Shown: positions 56,239-64,000 of the stretch, in pieces
Layout: each line of letters begins with the position of its first letter
Numbering within the stretch: position 1 is the stretch's first letter
Source: Flavobacteriales bacterium
Lineage (GTDB): Bacteria; Bacteroidota; Bacteroidia; Flavobacteriales_F; PHOS-HE28
Reading direction: 5' to 3'
Assembly: GCA_016703005.1 (NCBI GenBank)
Contig: JADJCX010000015.1
Location: 15,456-79,455, forward strand
Length of the DNA stretch: 64,000 bases
Notes under the pieces: generated by a model
What the model was told of the DNA's origin: nothing
Database searches by the model: none
The model's input: the letters and a program-made list of their open reading frames with translations, nothing else
Program-made: the position numbers and the translations under genes

Positions 56239-57783
56239 TTATAGCGCCAGCGCGCAATTCACCGCCGCAGCAGCATTGATGTTGCCATAGCCCTTGCTTC
56301 CGCTCGGGCTGGGATAGAACTGCGCCGTAGTGATCAAGCAATTCTGCACCTGCGCCCGGGTGAACGCCGGGTTCACGCTCCACACCAACGCCGCGATACC
56401 AGCGGCGGTGGATGTCGCAGCGGAGCTTCCACCGATGTAGGTGCTGTTGACACCGCTTGCCGGCAGTGCGAGCGAGTTGCGTGAACTGCTCACATTGCGC
56501 TCCATCAGGATCGTCAGGTCCACCTGGCTTCCGTCGTGGCAGCTACTGCATTTGCTGCCGTTCTCCTTTACACCGGTCACCGCAACACACTTGGTGAGCG
56601 CTGCCGGATAGACCACGCCCCACCAGCTCGTCCAACTGAAACTGGTGCCCGCGGCGGCCATCAGCATCTTGCCGGCGCCATAGGCGTAGTTCACGCCATC
56701 CTCCAGCACGCCGCTGCTGAACGGTGTGCCGATGCTCATGCTCACCACCCGCACTGCGGCGTTGTTGCCCATGGCCACCAACGCGTTCTTCACCCCCGTG
56801 CGTTCACTGCTCTTGTCAAGCACCACGTCCTCGCAACCACGGATGAAATGCAAACTGCTCTCGTAGGCAACACCAACAGGTGCCCCCGCATTGTTGCGCG
56901 GACCCGTGGCCAGTGCGCTCATGCTATTGCCATGTGTGCAGCTCGAATAGGCCGAGGTGCCGAACGTGTAACCCGTGGTGACCGTGCGGCCCACATTGCT
57001 GTCGCCATTGTTGAAGTCTCCGCCGAGCAGTGATTGCGATGCGCTCAATCCCGCGTCGATGACACCGACGGTGACGCCGTTGCCTTGCGACAAGGTCCAC
57101 GCGGTGGGCACCGAATGGTTATTGAAGTTCCATGGCAAGCGAGCGTTCGGCGTTATGGTGCTCTGGTCGGCAGCGTTCACGGCCGTAGTGCTCGGGCTGC
57201 ATCCGCTGGTGCTGCGTTCGGTGTCGTTCGCTGGCCAATAGTCCAGTGGCTCCAAGTAGCGCACGTTCTGCAAATTGTAAAGCGCAGTAATGGTCGTCTT
57301 ATCGGTGAGGCGAACCGTTATGATGGGCAGCGTAGCGTCGTCCTCAACGAGGATATCGCGTAGGGTCACAGGATCCTTCGCACCGGTGTTGAGGTTCTTC
57401 AGGATGAGTTCGATGAGCGCATCATGCACCGCGCGCCACTCGGGTGATGAGAGGTCGATCTCGTTCATCTTGTTGCTGATGTCACCGTAGCCGGATGGCT
57501 TGTAGCCGATGGCGAGACTATGATCGTTGTATTGCACCGCGCTCCACAACGTGCGCAGATCCACCCATTCCCAGCGGAAGTCGTTGCGCTCTTCGAGCAG
57601 CCCGATCACGCGACGATCGAGTTCTTCTTGCGACATGGGTTCACCGACCGGCACTTCGGCCGGCACTTCCTTTTGCATCAACACGGGCAGCGCAGCCGAT
57701 GCATCGGGCGCAACGGGATCCTTGCGGCAGCCGGACAGAACGAGAACAAAAGTGAACGCGGGGAGCAGGGCGGAGCGTTTCAT
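56239..57783 (-). CDS. Subtilisin-like (S8) serine peptidase lipoprotein
   Basis: The 514-residue protein starts with a lipoprotein signal (lipobox LSGC, Cys19), so it should be attached to the outer membrane. A pro-region (about 20-230) precedes the S8 catalytic domain with Asp243 (GVIDAGLS), His284 (SCTHGNSMSA) and Ser454 (GGSSAATSTAAG). The oxyanion-hole Asn of classical subtilisins appears to be Thr380 (MAAAGTSFSW), so activity or mechanism may differ. A CSSCH at 412-416 is probably a disulfide or metal site rather than haem. No type IX sorting domain is present. It is convergent with metG and 33 bases downstream of a fibre-like protein gene. Confidence 0.85.
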   Translation of the reverse strand: MKRSALLPAFTFVLVLSGCRKDPVAPDASAALPVLMQKEVPAEVPVGEPMSQEELDRRVIGLLEERNDFRWEWVDLRTLWSAVQYNDHSLAIGYKPSGYGDISNKMNEIDLSSPEWRAVHDALIELILKNLNTGAKDPVTLRDILVEDDATLPIITVRLTDKTTITALYNLQNVRYLEPLDYWPANDTERSTSGCSPSTTAVNAADQSTITPNARLPWNFNNHSVPTAWTLSQGNGVTVGVIDAGLSASQSLLGGDFNNGDSNVGRTVTTGYTFGTSAYSSCTHGNSMSALATGPRNNAGAPVGVAYESSLHFIRGCEDVVLDKSSERTGVKNALVAMGNNAAVRVVSMSIGTPFSSGVLEDGVNYAYGAGKMLMAAAGTSFSWTSWWGVVYPAALTKCVAVTGVKENGSKCSSCHDGSQVDLTILMERNVSSSRNSLALPASGVNSTYIGGSSAATSTAAGIAALVWSVNPAFTRAQVQNCLITTAQFYPSPSGSKGYGNINAAAAVNCALAL

Positions 57784-57816
57784 TGTTGGGGGGTTGGTTG
57801 AGGGATGGCGCGTGGG

Positions 57817-59907
57817 TCAGTGCCGGGGTTTGGCCGGACGGTTGTCGAACTTAGGCAGTGGCGCCACCGCTTCAGTAACGGGGGCCTGTGTGATCACACG
57901 ACTATCCAGTTCGCGCGTCGCTGTGGGCACCTTCACCTGAGGACCTGGGGCGGCAGGAAAACGTTCCGCTGAATAACGCGCGATGGTTCCGTCGGGGTTC
58001 ATTTCGTCCGCGCGGTTCGCGGTGATGGTCCATGAGAACGGCACAGTGGAGGTGCCGCCATCCAGTTCCAACACGTCGAATCCGTTCTGGGTTTTGTTGG
58101 TCACGTACACACCCTTGCAATCACCTTCCAATTGTACGAAAACCCTCAGCGGATGCTCCTCGCTTACCACGATGTTCCTCACAAGTACGGGATCCAGCAC
58201 CACATGCGCCCTGCCATTCACCAACCGGCCTGAGCCATTGTCCTGGAAGAGGTTCTCCGGCGTTTCAGGGCAGGACAACGCGACAAGTCCACCTTGCGTA
58301 TCCTTCACCACCGTATTCACCGTGCCCGGCCCGATGATCTTGCGAAGCACACCCCCGTTGTCGCGCACGCCAACGTATGCCCACGTCTGTGCGACCCCCG
58401 CGGCCTGCACTTCGAAGTAGCCGCCGGATGAGGCCGCTGCACCAGACGTGTTCGCGTTGTTCGCGCCATTGGTACTGACCGTGGTGGTGGCGAAACCCAT
58501 CACGCCGTATTGTGCACCTGTGCCCACCACACCCGCACCGGAGGCGGGTGTGAAAACGGAACCTGTGAGATCGTTGCCCACGCCTACCAAGCCGATGCCA
58601 CTAGCAGCCGTTTTGCCAATTCCGAACCCGCCAACACCCGTTCCATTGAACGCGGCACCGGAACCGTTGGCAAGAAATGTGGAGACAGCCGCGTTGTTAC
58701 CCGCAACCAGAAGCCCGGTGCCGGTCGGCGAGGAATTGAAACCGTTGATGCCATAGCCGATCGGGGATGCCGAAGTACCCAGCAAGCCGAAGACCCAGCC
58801 ATTGACTCCCGCAGCGTCGCCGCGAACGCCAACTGCTATACCCGGGCCGGCCACAGCAGCGGTGGAGCCATGCACGCCATAGGCGGCTTGTCCGGCGGCC
58901 ATGATCAACGGGACGACGTTGACGCCTCGAACTCCCGCTGCACCCGTCGCCCCGGTGGATTGGCCTTGAACACCGTGGCCAGCGCTGGTCAAAGCAGGGT
59001 GGGCATTGATACCGAACACACCGGCTGCGGCATTGGAGAAACTTCCTCCATAAACACCATAACCCAACCCGGTAGTGCTGGTACTGGTTCCCAGTACCCC
59101 AAGGGCAAAACCGTTGGCCGGTGTTACTGTACCTGTTGCATTGCCCTGTACGCCGATCGCAGTGCTCGCAGCCGCACCGAGCGGCACGGTGGAATTGCTA
59201 CCTAACACACCAATGCTGGAACCGAAGCTGGTGGTGTTCGCGCCGTACAGGTCGCCCCAGATCGCAATGCCGGTGGTGGACGCCCCACCGTTGGTTTCGC
59301 CGTACACACCGGTGCCATTGCCGGAGGCATAGCCGTTCAACGCAAAGGTGCCGGCCGCATTGTTGATCGATGTGGTGGTGCCGTTGGTGGTGTTGTTGGC
59401 GTAGGCCGAGAACACATCACCCGTGAAGTGCGCAGTGTTGTTCACCACGACCTGTCCCGTGGGCATCACCCTGGCACGTTCGTTCGCAGCGGCACTGCCA
59501 CCGGTCTTGATCACGAGAGCATTGGCATCCGTTGTGCCGATGAAGTTGGTGCCCGCCACCGTGCCCGCATTGCCGAGCAAGGTCCAACCGCTATTCCCGG
59601 TAGCGAGCCGTATCCACGCACCGTTCCAGTAGTAGTAGCCCGGTGTCACATTGTTCGGCGCAACTCCGGCGGTTGCCGTGTTATACACGAGCAGTGACGT
59701 GGCAGGTGCCGTTACAGGCAATGCTGAATTCGTGGCGGTTAGCAGTACGCGCGGAACGAGCAACCCCTTGTCAGCACTGACGAGGTCGAGTATGGCGGTG
59801 GCATCGGGTGCAGCACCCGTGCCGTTGATGCCGATGTTCTGGGCATTGACGAACAAAGCAGCGGATACGAAGACGACGGTTGCGCAAAGACGACTGAACT
59901 TTTCCAT
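57817..59907 (-). CDS. Secreted fibre-like beta-repeat protein (paralogue 1)
   Basis: This is a secreted protein of 696 residues from the ATG at 59907, with signal peptide MEKFSRLCATVVFVSAALFVNAQ. The N-terminal roughly 110 residues carry a motif common at the start of Bacteroidota surface proteins: NIGINGTGAAPDATAILDLVSADKGLLVPRVLL, then LLVYNTATAG and GYYYWNG. The middle (about 190-500) is Gly/Ala/Thr/Ser-rich with short repeats of the form GxGVxGxS, as in beta-solenoid or trimeric fibres. A C-terminal globular domain follows (from about 505; KIIGPGTVNTVV, CPETPENLFQDNG, NGFDVLELDGGT, ERFPAAPGP). Both ends are homologous to the next gene. No sorting domain is recognised, and function is unknown. 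The in-frame ATG at 59919 is a less likely start. Confidence 0.75.
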   Translation of the reverse strand: MEKFSRLCATVVFVSAALFVNAQNIGINGTGAAPDATAILDLVSADKGLLVPRVLLTATNSALPVTAPATSLLVYNTATAGVAPNNVTPGYYYWNGAWIRLATGNSGWTLLGNAGTVAGTNFIGTTDANALVIKTGGSAAANERARVMPTGQVVVNNTAHFTGDVFSAYANNTTNGTTTSINNAAGTFALNGYASGNGTGVYGETNGGASTTGIAIWGDLYGANTTSFGSSIGVLGSNSTVPLGAAASTAIGVQGNATGTVTPANGFALGVLGTSTSTTGLGYGVYGGSFSNAAAGVFGINAHPALTSAGHGVQGQSTGATGAAGVRGVNVVPLIMAAGQAAYGVHGSTAAVAGPGIAVGVRGDAAGVNGWVFGLLGTSASPIGYGINGFNSSPTGTGLLVAGNNAAVSTFLANGSGAAFNGTGVGGFGIGKTAASGIGLVGVGNDLTGSVFTPASGAGVVGTGAQYGVMGFATTTVSTNGANNANTSGAAASSGGYFEVQAAGVAQTWAYVGVRDNGGVLRKIIGPGTVNTVVKDTQGGLVALSCPETPENLFQDNGSGRLVNGRAHVVLDPVLVRNIVVSEEHPLRVFVQLEGDCKGVYVTNKTQNGFDVLELDGGTSTVPFSWTITANRADEMNPDGTIARYSAERFPAAPGPQVKVPTATRELDSRVITQAPVTEAVAPLPKFDNRPAKPRH

Positions 59908-59941
59908 GACACCGGGCAATTCGGTCGTTGGGACCGACGAC

Positions 59942-59949
59942 CAAATGTG
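59942..59949 (-). promoter_or_regulatory. Candidate -7 element for fibre-like gene 1
   Basis: The minus strand reads CACATTTG, seven of eight matches to TA-N2-TTTG, 35 bases before the ATG at 59907. An inverted repeat, ATCACGA-N4-TCGTGAT, lies just upstream at 59973-59990 and could be a regulatory site. Confidence 0.35.
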
Positions 59950-59972
59950 GCCCGGGCACTGCCCACATGCCC

Positions 59973-59990
59973 ATCACGAATTCTCGTGAT
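59973..59990. repeat. Inverted repeat between the two fibre-like genes
   Basis: ATCACGA and TCGTGAT are perfect inverted arms with a four-base spacer (ATTC). It sits about 25 bases upstream of the candidate -7 element of the 57817-59907 gene; it may be an operator. Confidence 0.35.
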
Positions 59991-60029
59991 ACGCGCGGTG
60001 GGTCAGGGTTCATCAGCGATCCGCGCATA

Positions 60030-60063
60030 ACACGAGCGCCCCGACAAGTCAGGGCGCTCGTGT
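60030..60063. terminator. Hairpin terminator after fibre-like gene 2
   Basis: A perfect 12-bp stem (ACACGAGCGCCC with GGGCGCTCGTGT) and a 10-base loop lie 24 bases after the minus-strand stop at 60087. The following minus-strand bases are only weakly T-rich, so it may rely on the stem alone. Confidence 0.6.
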
Positions 60064-60086
60064 CACGGATCACCGCTTCAATTGCC

Positions 60087-61724
60087 CTAGGGCTTCTGCG
60101 CGGGTACTCCGTTCATGAATACTCCTTCAGCAACCTTCACCTTGCCCCGGTGTTCCCCGGCCATTACTACGGCACCGATCGGCGTCACCTTCTCCACATC
60201 GTAACCATACACTTCCCAATCGGCCGGCCAGTGGAACACCGTTGCTGGATCGGGGCGGTTGGCAGCCTTGGCTTTTGCGGGGTCCAGATCGTGCTTCAAC
60301 CGAGCAGGTCCTGGCGCCTGTGGGAAGCGACCCTCCCCGAAATTGGTTTTGGGCTTCGCGATCAACTGATAATCGACGGTCCCGGAATGCGTTCCGCCAT
60401 TGAGCTCGACAAGGTCGAACCCGGTCGCTGTGCGGTTCGTGATGGTGACCCCATTGAAGTGCGGCATGTCCACAGGCGTGCAGAAAACACGCACGGGATG
60501 CGCGGCGTCTACAACGATGATATCCGCAAGGATCGCATCGAACTCCACATGCGCCATCCCGTTGACCAACTGCACGGTGCCGTAATCTTGATACCAGTAC
60601 TCGGGTGATTCAGGACAGATCAGCGTCACCCGGCCGTGGTTCTCCGTGGGCACGATCTCCGCCACCATGCCGGTGCCAGCGATCTTCCGGTTGACCCCGC
60701 CCACAACACCACCTACCCATGCGTACTGATAATTGAATGGTGCGGTGTATTGGTCCGATTCGAAATAGCCCCCGGTGCGCTCGAACACTGAGTTCGAAAT
60801 GGCCGTTCCCCATACGCCTATGGCATCCTGGTTCTGGGTATTCGCGGTATACAGTCCGCCCAGTGTCCAGCCCACATTACCGGCCACGGTGCCCCGCTCT
60901 CCCCAAGCCCTGTGCCCAGCTTGAAGGCCGCCAAGTGCTGCGTTCGTAACGTTCAATTGGCTATAGCTGCCGGGTGGATTGAACGCCGCGCTGGCATTGT
61001 CGACGAGATTGTAATTGGCGATCCACACGCTGCTGAAAGCGATCGCTGCGGCCACGGTCGCAGCGCCGCTGCTTTGCGCAAAACTGCTGGCATAACCAGC
61101 GGCAGGGTTGCTCGCATAAACACCAGCACCCAACAACGCGGGTTGATTCGGGATGGGGATGTTCGTTTCACGACCAAGAAACCCACCCACGCTGTTGCTG
61201 TGGCCGTTTATCGCATCGAAGGTGCCGCTGGCCACCTCCAGCTGCGCCAAGGTGGGCACAGCCACGTTGATGCCCACGTAGCCGTTGTTGCGCACGCGGA
61301 TGCGCTCAATGTTGTTCGTGCGGATCTGCAAGTCAACGTTATCAGTGGTGCCGAGGAAGTTGGTCCCCACAACAGTACCCGCATTGCCAAGGATCGTCCA
61401 GCCGGGGTTGCCTGTTCCTACGCGCACCCATGCCACGCCGTCCCAGTAGTAATAGCCAGGTGTCACATTGTTCGGTGCAACACCGGCCGTGGCCGTGTTG
61501 TACACGAGCAATGACGCCGCAGGCGCAGCAACCGGCAACGCGGAGTTGGTGGCTGTGAGAAGCACACGCGGCACGAGCAGACCCTTATCGGCGGCGACGA
61601 GATCGAGGACGGCCGAAGCAGCCGGCACTGCACCCGTGGTGTTGATGCCGATGTTCTGTGCGTTGGTCTTTAAGGCCAACAGGAAACATACAATGGCAAT
61701 GGAAAGGTGGCGGGCGGTGATCAT
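60087..61724 (-). CDS. Secreted fibre-like beta-repeat protein (paralogue 2)
   Basis: This 545-residue protein, from the ATG at 61724, has signal peptide MITARHLSIAIVCFLLALKTNAQ; the ATG at 61775 adds an unlikely extension. The N-terminal domain is nearly identical to that of the neighbouring paralogue (LLVPRVLLTATNSALPV, NNVTPGYYYWDG, GNAGTV.GTNFLGTTD). The C-terminal domain is also homologous (NRKIAGTGMVAEIV, CPESPEYWYQDYG, TGFDLVELNGGT, GRFPQAPGP), but the central repeat region is shorter and diverged. A distinct tail (about residues 505-545; GYDVEKVTPIGAVVMAGEHRGKVKVAEGVF) follows. This looks like a tandem duplication with divergence of the stalk. Its function is unknown; a surface or cell-contact fibre is possible. 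Confidence 0.75.
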   Translation of the reverse strand: MITARHLSIAIVCFLLALKTNAQNIGINTTGAVPAASAVLDLVAADKGLLVPRVLLTATNSALPVAAPAASLLVYNTATAGVAPNNVTPGYYYWDGVAWVRVGTGNPGWTILGNAGTVVGTNFLGTTDNVDLQIRTNNIERIRVRNNGYVGINVAVPTLAQLEVASGTFDAINGHSNSVGGFLGRETNIPIPNQPALLGAGVYASNPAAGYASSFAQSSGAATVAAAIAFSSVWIANYNLVDNASAAFNPPGSYSQLNVTNAALGGLQAGHRAWGERGTVAGNVGWTLGGLYTANTQNQDAIGVWGTAISNSVFERTGGYFESDQYTAPFNYQYAWVGGVVGGVNRKIAGTGMVAEIVPTENHGRVTLICPESPEYWYQDYGTVQLVNGMAHVEFDAILADIIVVDAAHPVRVFCTPVDMPHFNGVTITNRTATGFDLVELNGGTHSGTVDYQLIAKPKTNFGEGRFPQAPGPARLKHDLDPAKAKAANRPDPATVFHWPADWEVYGYDVEKVTPIGAVVMAGEHRGKVKVAEGVFMNGVPAQKP

Positions 61725-61875
61725 GACGGGGGAAGTTTCTGCTGATGAAATTACTGGGATGGTCTGGATAATCAATACCCCTAGCGTAGAAAGGACGCGG
61801 GGTACGGGGGGGTGGTTGCTCTCTCCCCCTCAACGGTCCACCCTTGGCCAGCACCTTACTGCCCGACCGGTCCCG

Positions 61876-61883
61876 TAGTTTGG
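61876..61883 (+). promoter_or_regulatory. Candidate -7 element for the M1 peptidase gene
   Basis: TAGTTTGG matches seven of eight positions of TA-N2-TTTG, 21 bases before the ATG at 61905. It implies a leader of about 15 bases. Confidence 0.4.
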
Positions 61884-61904
61884 CGCCACGAGACCCCTTG
61901 CACC

Positions 61905-64000
61905 ATGCTGACGTTCCGCCCCGTTATTACCCTGCTGCTCTGTGGCCTGGCCACTGCCGCCGCCGCCCAGCCCTACCAGTACGGCTGCTCCCACTTCCGC
62001 AACCTCGCTGGGCGCCCTGTGCCCACAGCCATGGAGAAGAGCCGATCGATGAGACGATCGCACGCAGCGACACCTTCAACATCCTGCACTACGACATCAA
62101 CATCGACGTGACCGATTACGCGGGACAGCTCATCACGGCCAACACCACCATCACCTACACGCCGCTGATGGCCGGGCAGACCTTCATCCGTTTCGACCTC
62201 TTCCAGCTCACGGTGGATTCCGTTACCGATACCAACGGCGCACTCCCCTTCACACACGATGGCGACTTCCTCCGCATCGACCTGCCGCAACCACAAACAG
62301 TGGGCACCAACTACCAGTTGACGGTACACTACAACGGCGATCCGCACCGCGATCCGCAGTGGGGCGGCTTCTACTTCGCGAGCGATTACATCTACAACCT
62401 GGGCATCGGCCTCAGCACCATACCACCCAACTTCGGCAAGGTGTGGTACCCGTGCTTCGACAGCTTCGTGGAACGCGCTTCGTACACCTACACGGTGAAG
62501 AGCGCAGGTGGCCGCACGGCGCATTGCATGGGCAACATGGTGAACGAGACGTTCCTCGGTGGCGACACCGTAGTACGCACGTTCGACTTTACGCAGGAGA
62601 TTCCCACTCACCTGAGCGCGATCGCTGTGGCCGCTTACCAGGACCATGACTACACGCACGCTGGTGCGTTCGGCCCAGTGCCGGTGCGCCTGAGCGCGAA
62701 GGCCGCGCAGCTGACGCCGATGATCACCAAGCTCACCGACCTCGGCGGCGCCATTGATGCGTGCGAGCACTGGTACGGTCCGCATGCGTTCGACCGTGTT
62801 GGCTATGCGCTCACCACCGATGGCGCGTTGGAGATCCCCACCAACATCGCATACCCGCAGTTCATGACGGGGCAGAGCGACTTCGACAACCGCGGATTGT
62901 ACAGCCATGAGCTCGGACACCACTGGTTCGGCGATGTGGTGGCGCCGCACGTGCACAACGACATGTGGTTGAAGGAAGGCCCCGCTGAATACGCGAGCCA
63001 CCTCTTCGAGGAATGGTTGAACGGCAACGAAGCCTTCGTCGATGTGGTGAAGGACAACCAGCTCTTCGTGTTGGAGCAGGCGCACATACAGGACGATGGC
63101 TTCCAAGCCTTGAGCCCCATGCCCGATGAGCACATCTACGGCCGCCACACCTATTACAAGGGTGCGGCGGTGCTGCACAACCTGCGCGGCTATCTCGGCG
63201 ATTCGCTCTTCGCCGTGGGCATGCAGTACGTGCAACAGCAACTCGCGTACAGCGATATGACGCCGCAACAATTCCGCGACACGCTCACCGCCGGGACGGG
63301 GGTGGACCTCAACGCCTTCTTCGATGCATGGGTGTTCGCGCCGGGCTTCGCTGCATTCGTCGTGGACGATATGGAGGCCACCGCGAACGGCGGCCAATGG
63401 AATGTGGACCTGTTGCTGCGCCAGAAATTGCGCGGCACCACGGCGTGGCACCAGCAAGTGCCGCTGGACCTCACGCTCGTGGGTGCCAACTGGCAGCGTC
63501 AGGAATTCCAAGTGACGGCAGGTGGTGAGTTCAGCAACGTGGCGGTCGTGGCGGACTTCGAACCGGTGATGGCGATCATCAACGGGCACAACCGGTTGAA
63601 CCAAGCGCGCATGGACTATGAGTTCACGATCCCCGCGGATGGTGCGTTCTCCAGCGTGATGCCGCGCACCGAGTTCAGGTTGTACGACGAAGCGCTGACT
63701 GACTCGGCGCTGTTCCGCGTGGAGCACATTTGGAGCGGACCCGATGCCGACAACTTGGGTTGGGGCGTGGATGAACTGAGCACCACGCACTACTGGACCG
63801 TTGATGGCATTTGGCCGGCCGGCACGGACCTCTGGGCCCGGTTGTACTACGACGGCAACGGCGTGGATGACCTCGACTTTCCGCTGTACGGTGCCACCGA
63901 AGCCGATGCCATACTCGTGTACCGCGCAACGGCCAACGACCCATGGGAACTGTACCCCGACCTTGTAGCGACGATCGGCAACACCACCGATGGCGTGGGC
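61905..64000 (+). CDS. M1-family zinc aminopeptidase-like protein (frameshifted, runs off the window)
   Basis: This is a secreted gluzincin peptidase. The ATG at 61905 gives a signal peptide (MLTFRPVITLLLCGLATAAAAQ). The frame shifts at about 62041-62043, where one missing C breaks KSPIDETIARSDTFNILHYDINID. From there the frame is open to the end of the window. It has an N-terminal beta-sandwich, then the M1 signature SHELGHHWFGD (two zinc histidines and the catalytic Glu) and the downstream ligand Glu in KEGPAEYASHLF. The M1 exopeptidase motif GxMEN appears as DGALEIP, so peptide selectivity may differ. Beyond 63500 a beta-rich domain follows that may lead to a T9SS sorting domain past the window; this cannot be seen. 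Confidence 0.82.

Noticed and set aside
56239..57783. CSSCH in the subtilisin-like protein as a haem c site
   Set aside because: It lies inside the S8 catalytic fold in a lipoprotein with no other cytochrome features; a disulfide or structural role is more likely.
61973..63790. 605-codon minus-strand open frame at the right end
   Set aside because: It is antisense to an M1 peptidase with HExxH and EGxAEY motifs on the plus strand; the minus product shows no family features.

Overview
The window is GC-rich DNA (about 60 % by eye) from a member of the Bacteroidota. The phylum call rests on type IX secretion (T9SS) type-B sorting domains, three PorP/SprF partner proteins, SprB-like adhesin repeats, a PorE-like TPR/propeller/OmpA protein, a DUF2723 protein and TA-N2-TTTG-type -7 promoter elements close to many genes. 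Such GC content is high for typical Flavobacteriia, so placement below phylum is left open. Single-base indels break at least seven otherwise intact genes, and a roughly 330-base G/C-only tract destroys the end of katG. This looks like a long-read or metagenome assembly with residual errors.

Layout. 1-4.6 kb: the end of aspS, then divergent oxyR and katG (peroxide defence). 4.7-17.5 kb, plus strand: an unknown small protein, a small type-B-sorted surface protein with its PorP/SprF partner, then a giant (about 3,120 aa) SprB-like adhesin of 33 modules with its own PorP/SprF partner. 17.6-22.2 kb: tRNA-Gln, a DUF2723 (TMEM260-like, GT-C type) membrane protein and a polysaccharide deacetylase. 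22.2-36.0 kb, minus strand: a 2OG-Fe(II) oxygenase, a PorE-like protein, a third PorP/SprF protein, a second giant adhesin (about 2,750 aa; CUB domain plus 30 modules) and a DUF3667 protein. 36.0-39.2 kb: an M61 peptidase and glycyl-tRNA synthetase.

39.6-52.4 kb: a redoxin paired with a haem c/copper monooxygenase-like lipoprotein, then a long minus-strand block. This block holds an EamA transporter, a coiled-coil protein, DUF502, YjbR, a cyclase, HemW, a histidine kinase, an AsmA-like protein, a pseudouridine synthase with a disordered tail, and YraN. 52.5-64 kb: DUF4412, LD-carboxypeptidase, metG, a subtilisin-like lipoprotein, two paralogous fibre-like secreted proteins and the start of an M1 metallopeptidase that runs off the window.

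The most distinctive content is surface biology. Three secreted type-B cargo/PorP pairs lie within about 29 kb. Both giant adhesins show higher-order module duplication. One adhesin carries a candidate Bacteroidota O-glycosylation sequon (Asp-Thr-Thr/Leu/Val/Ala) in 26 of 33 modules, and a gene related to protein O-mannosyltransferases lies next to it.
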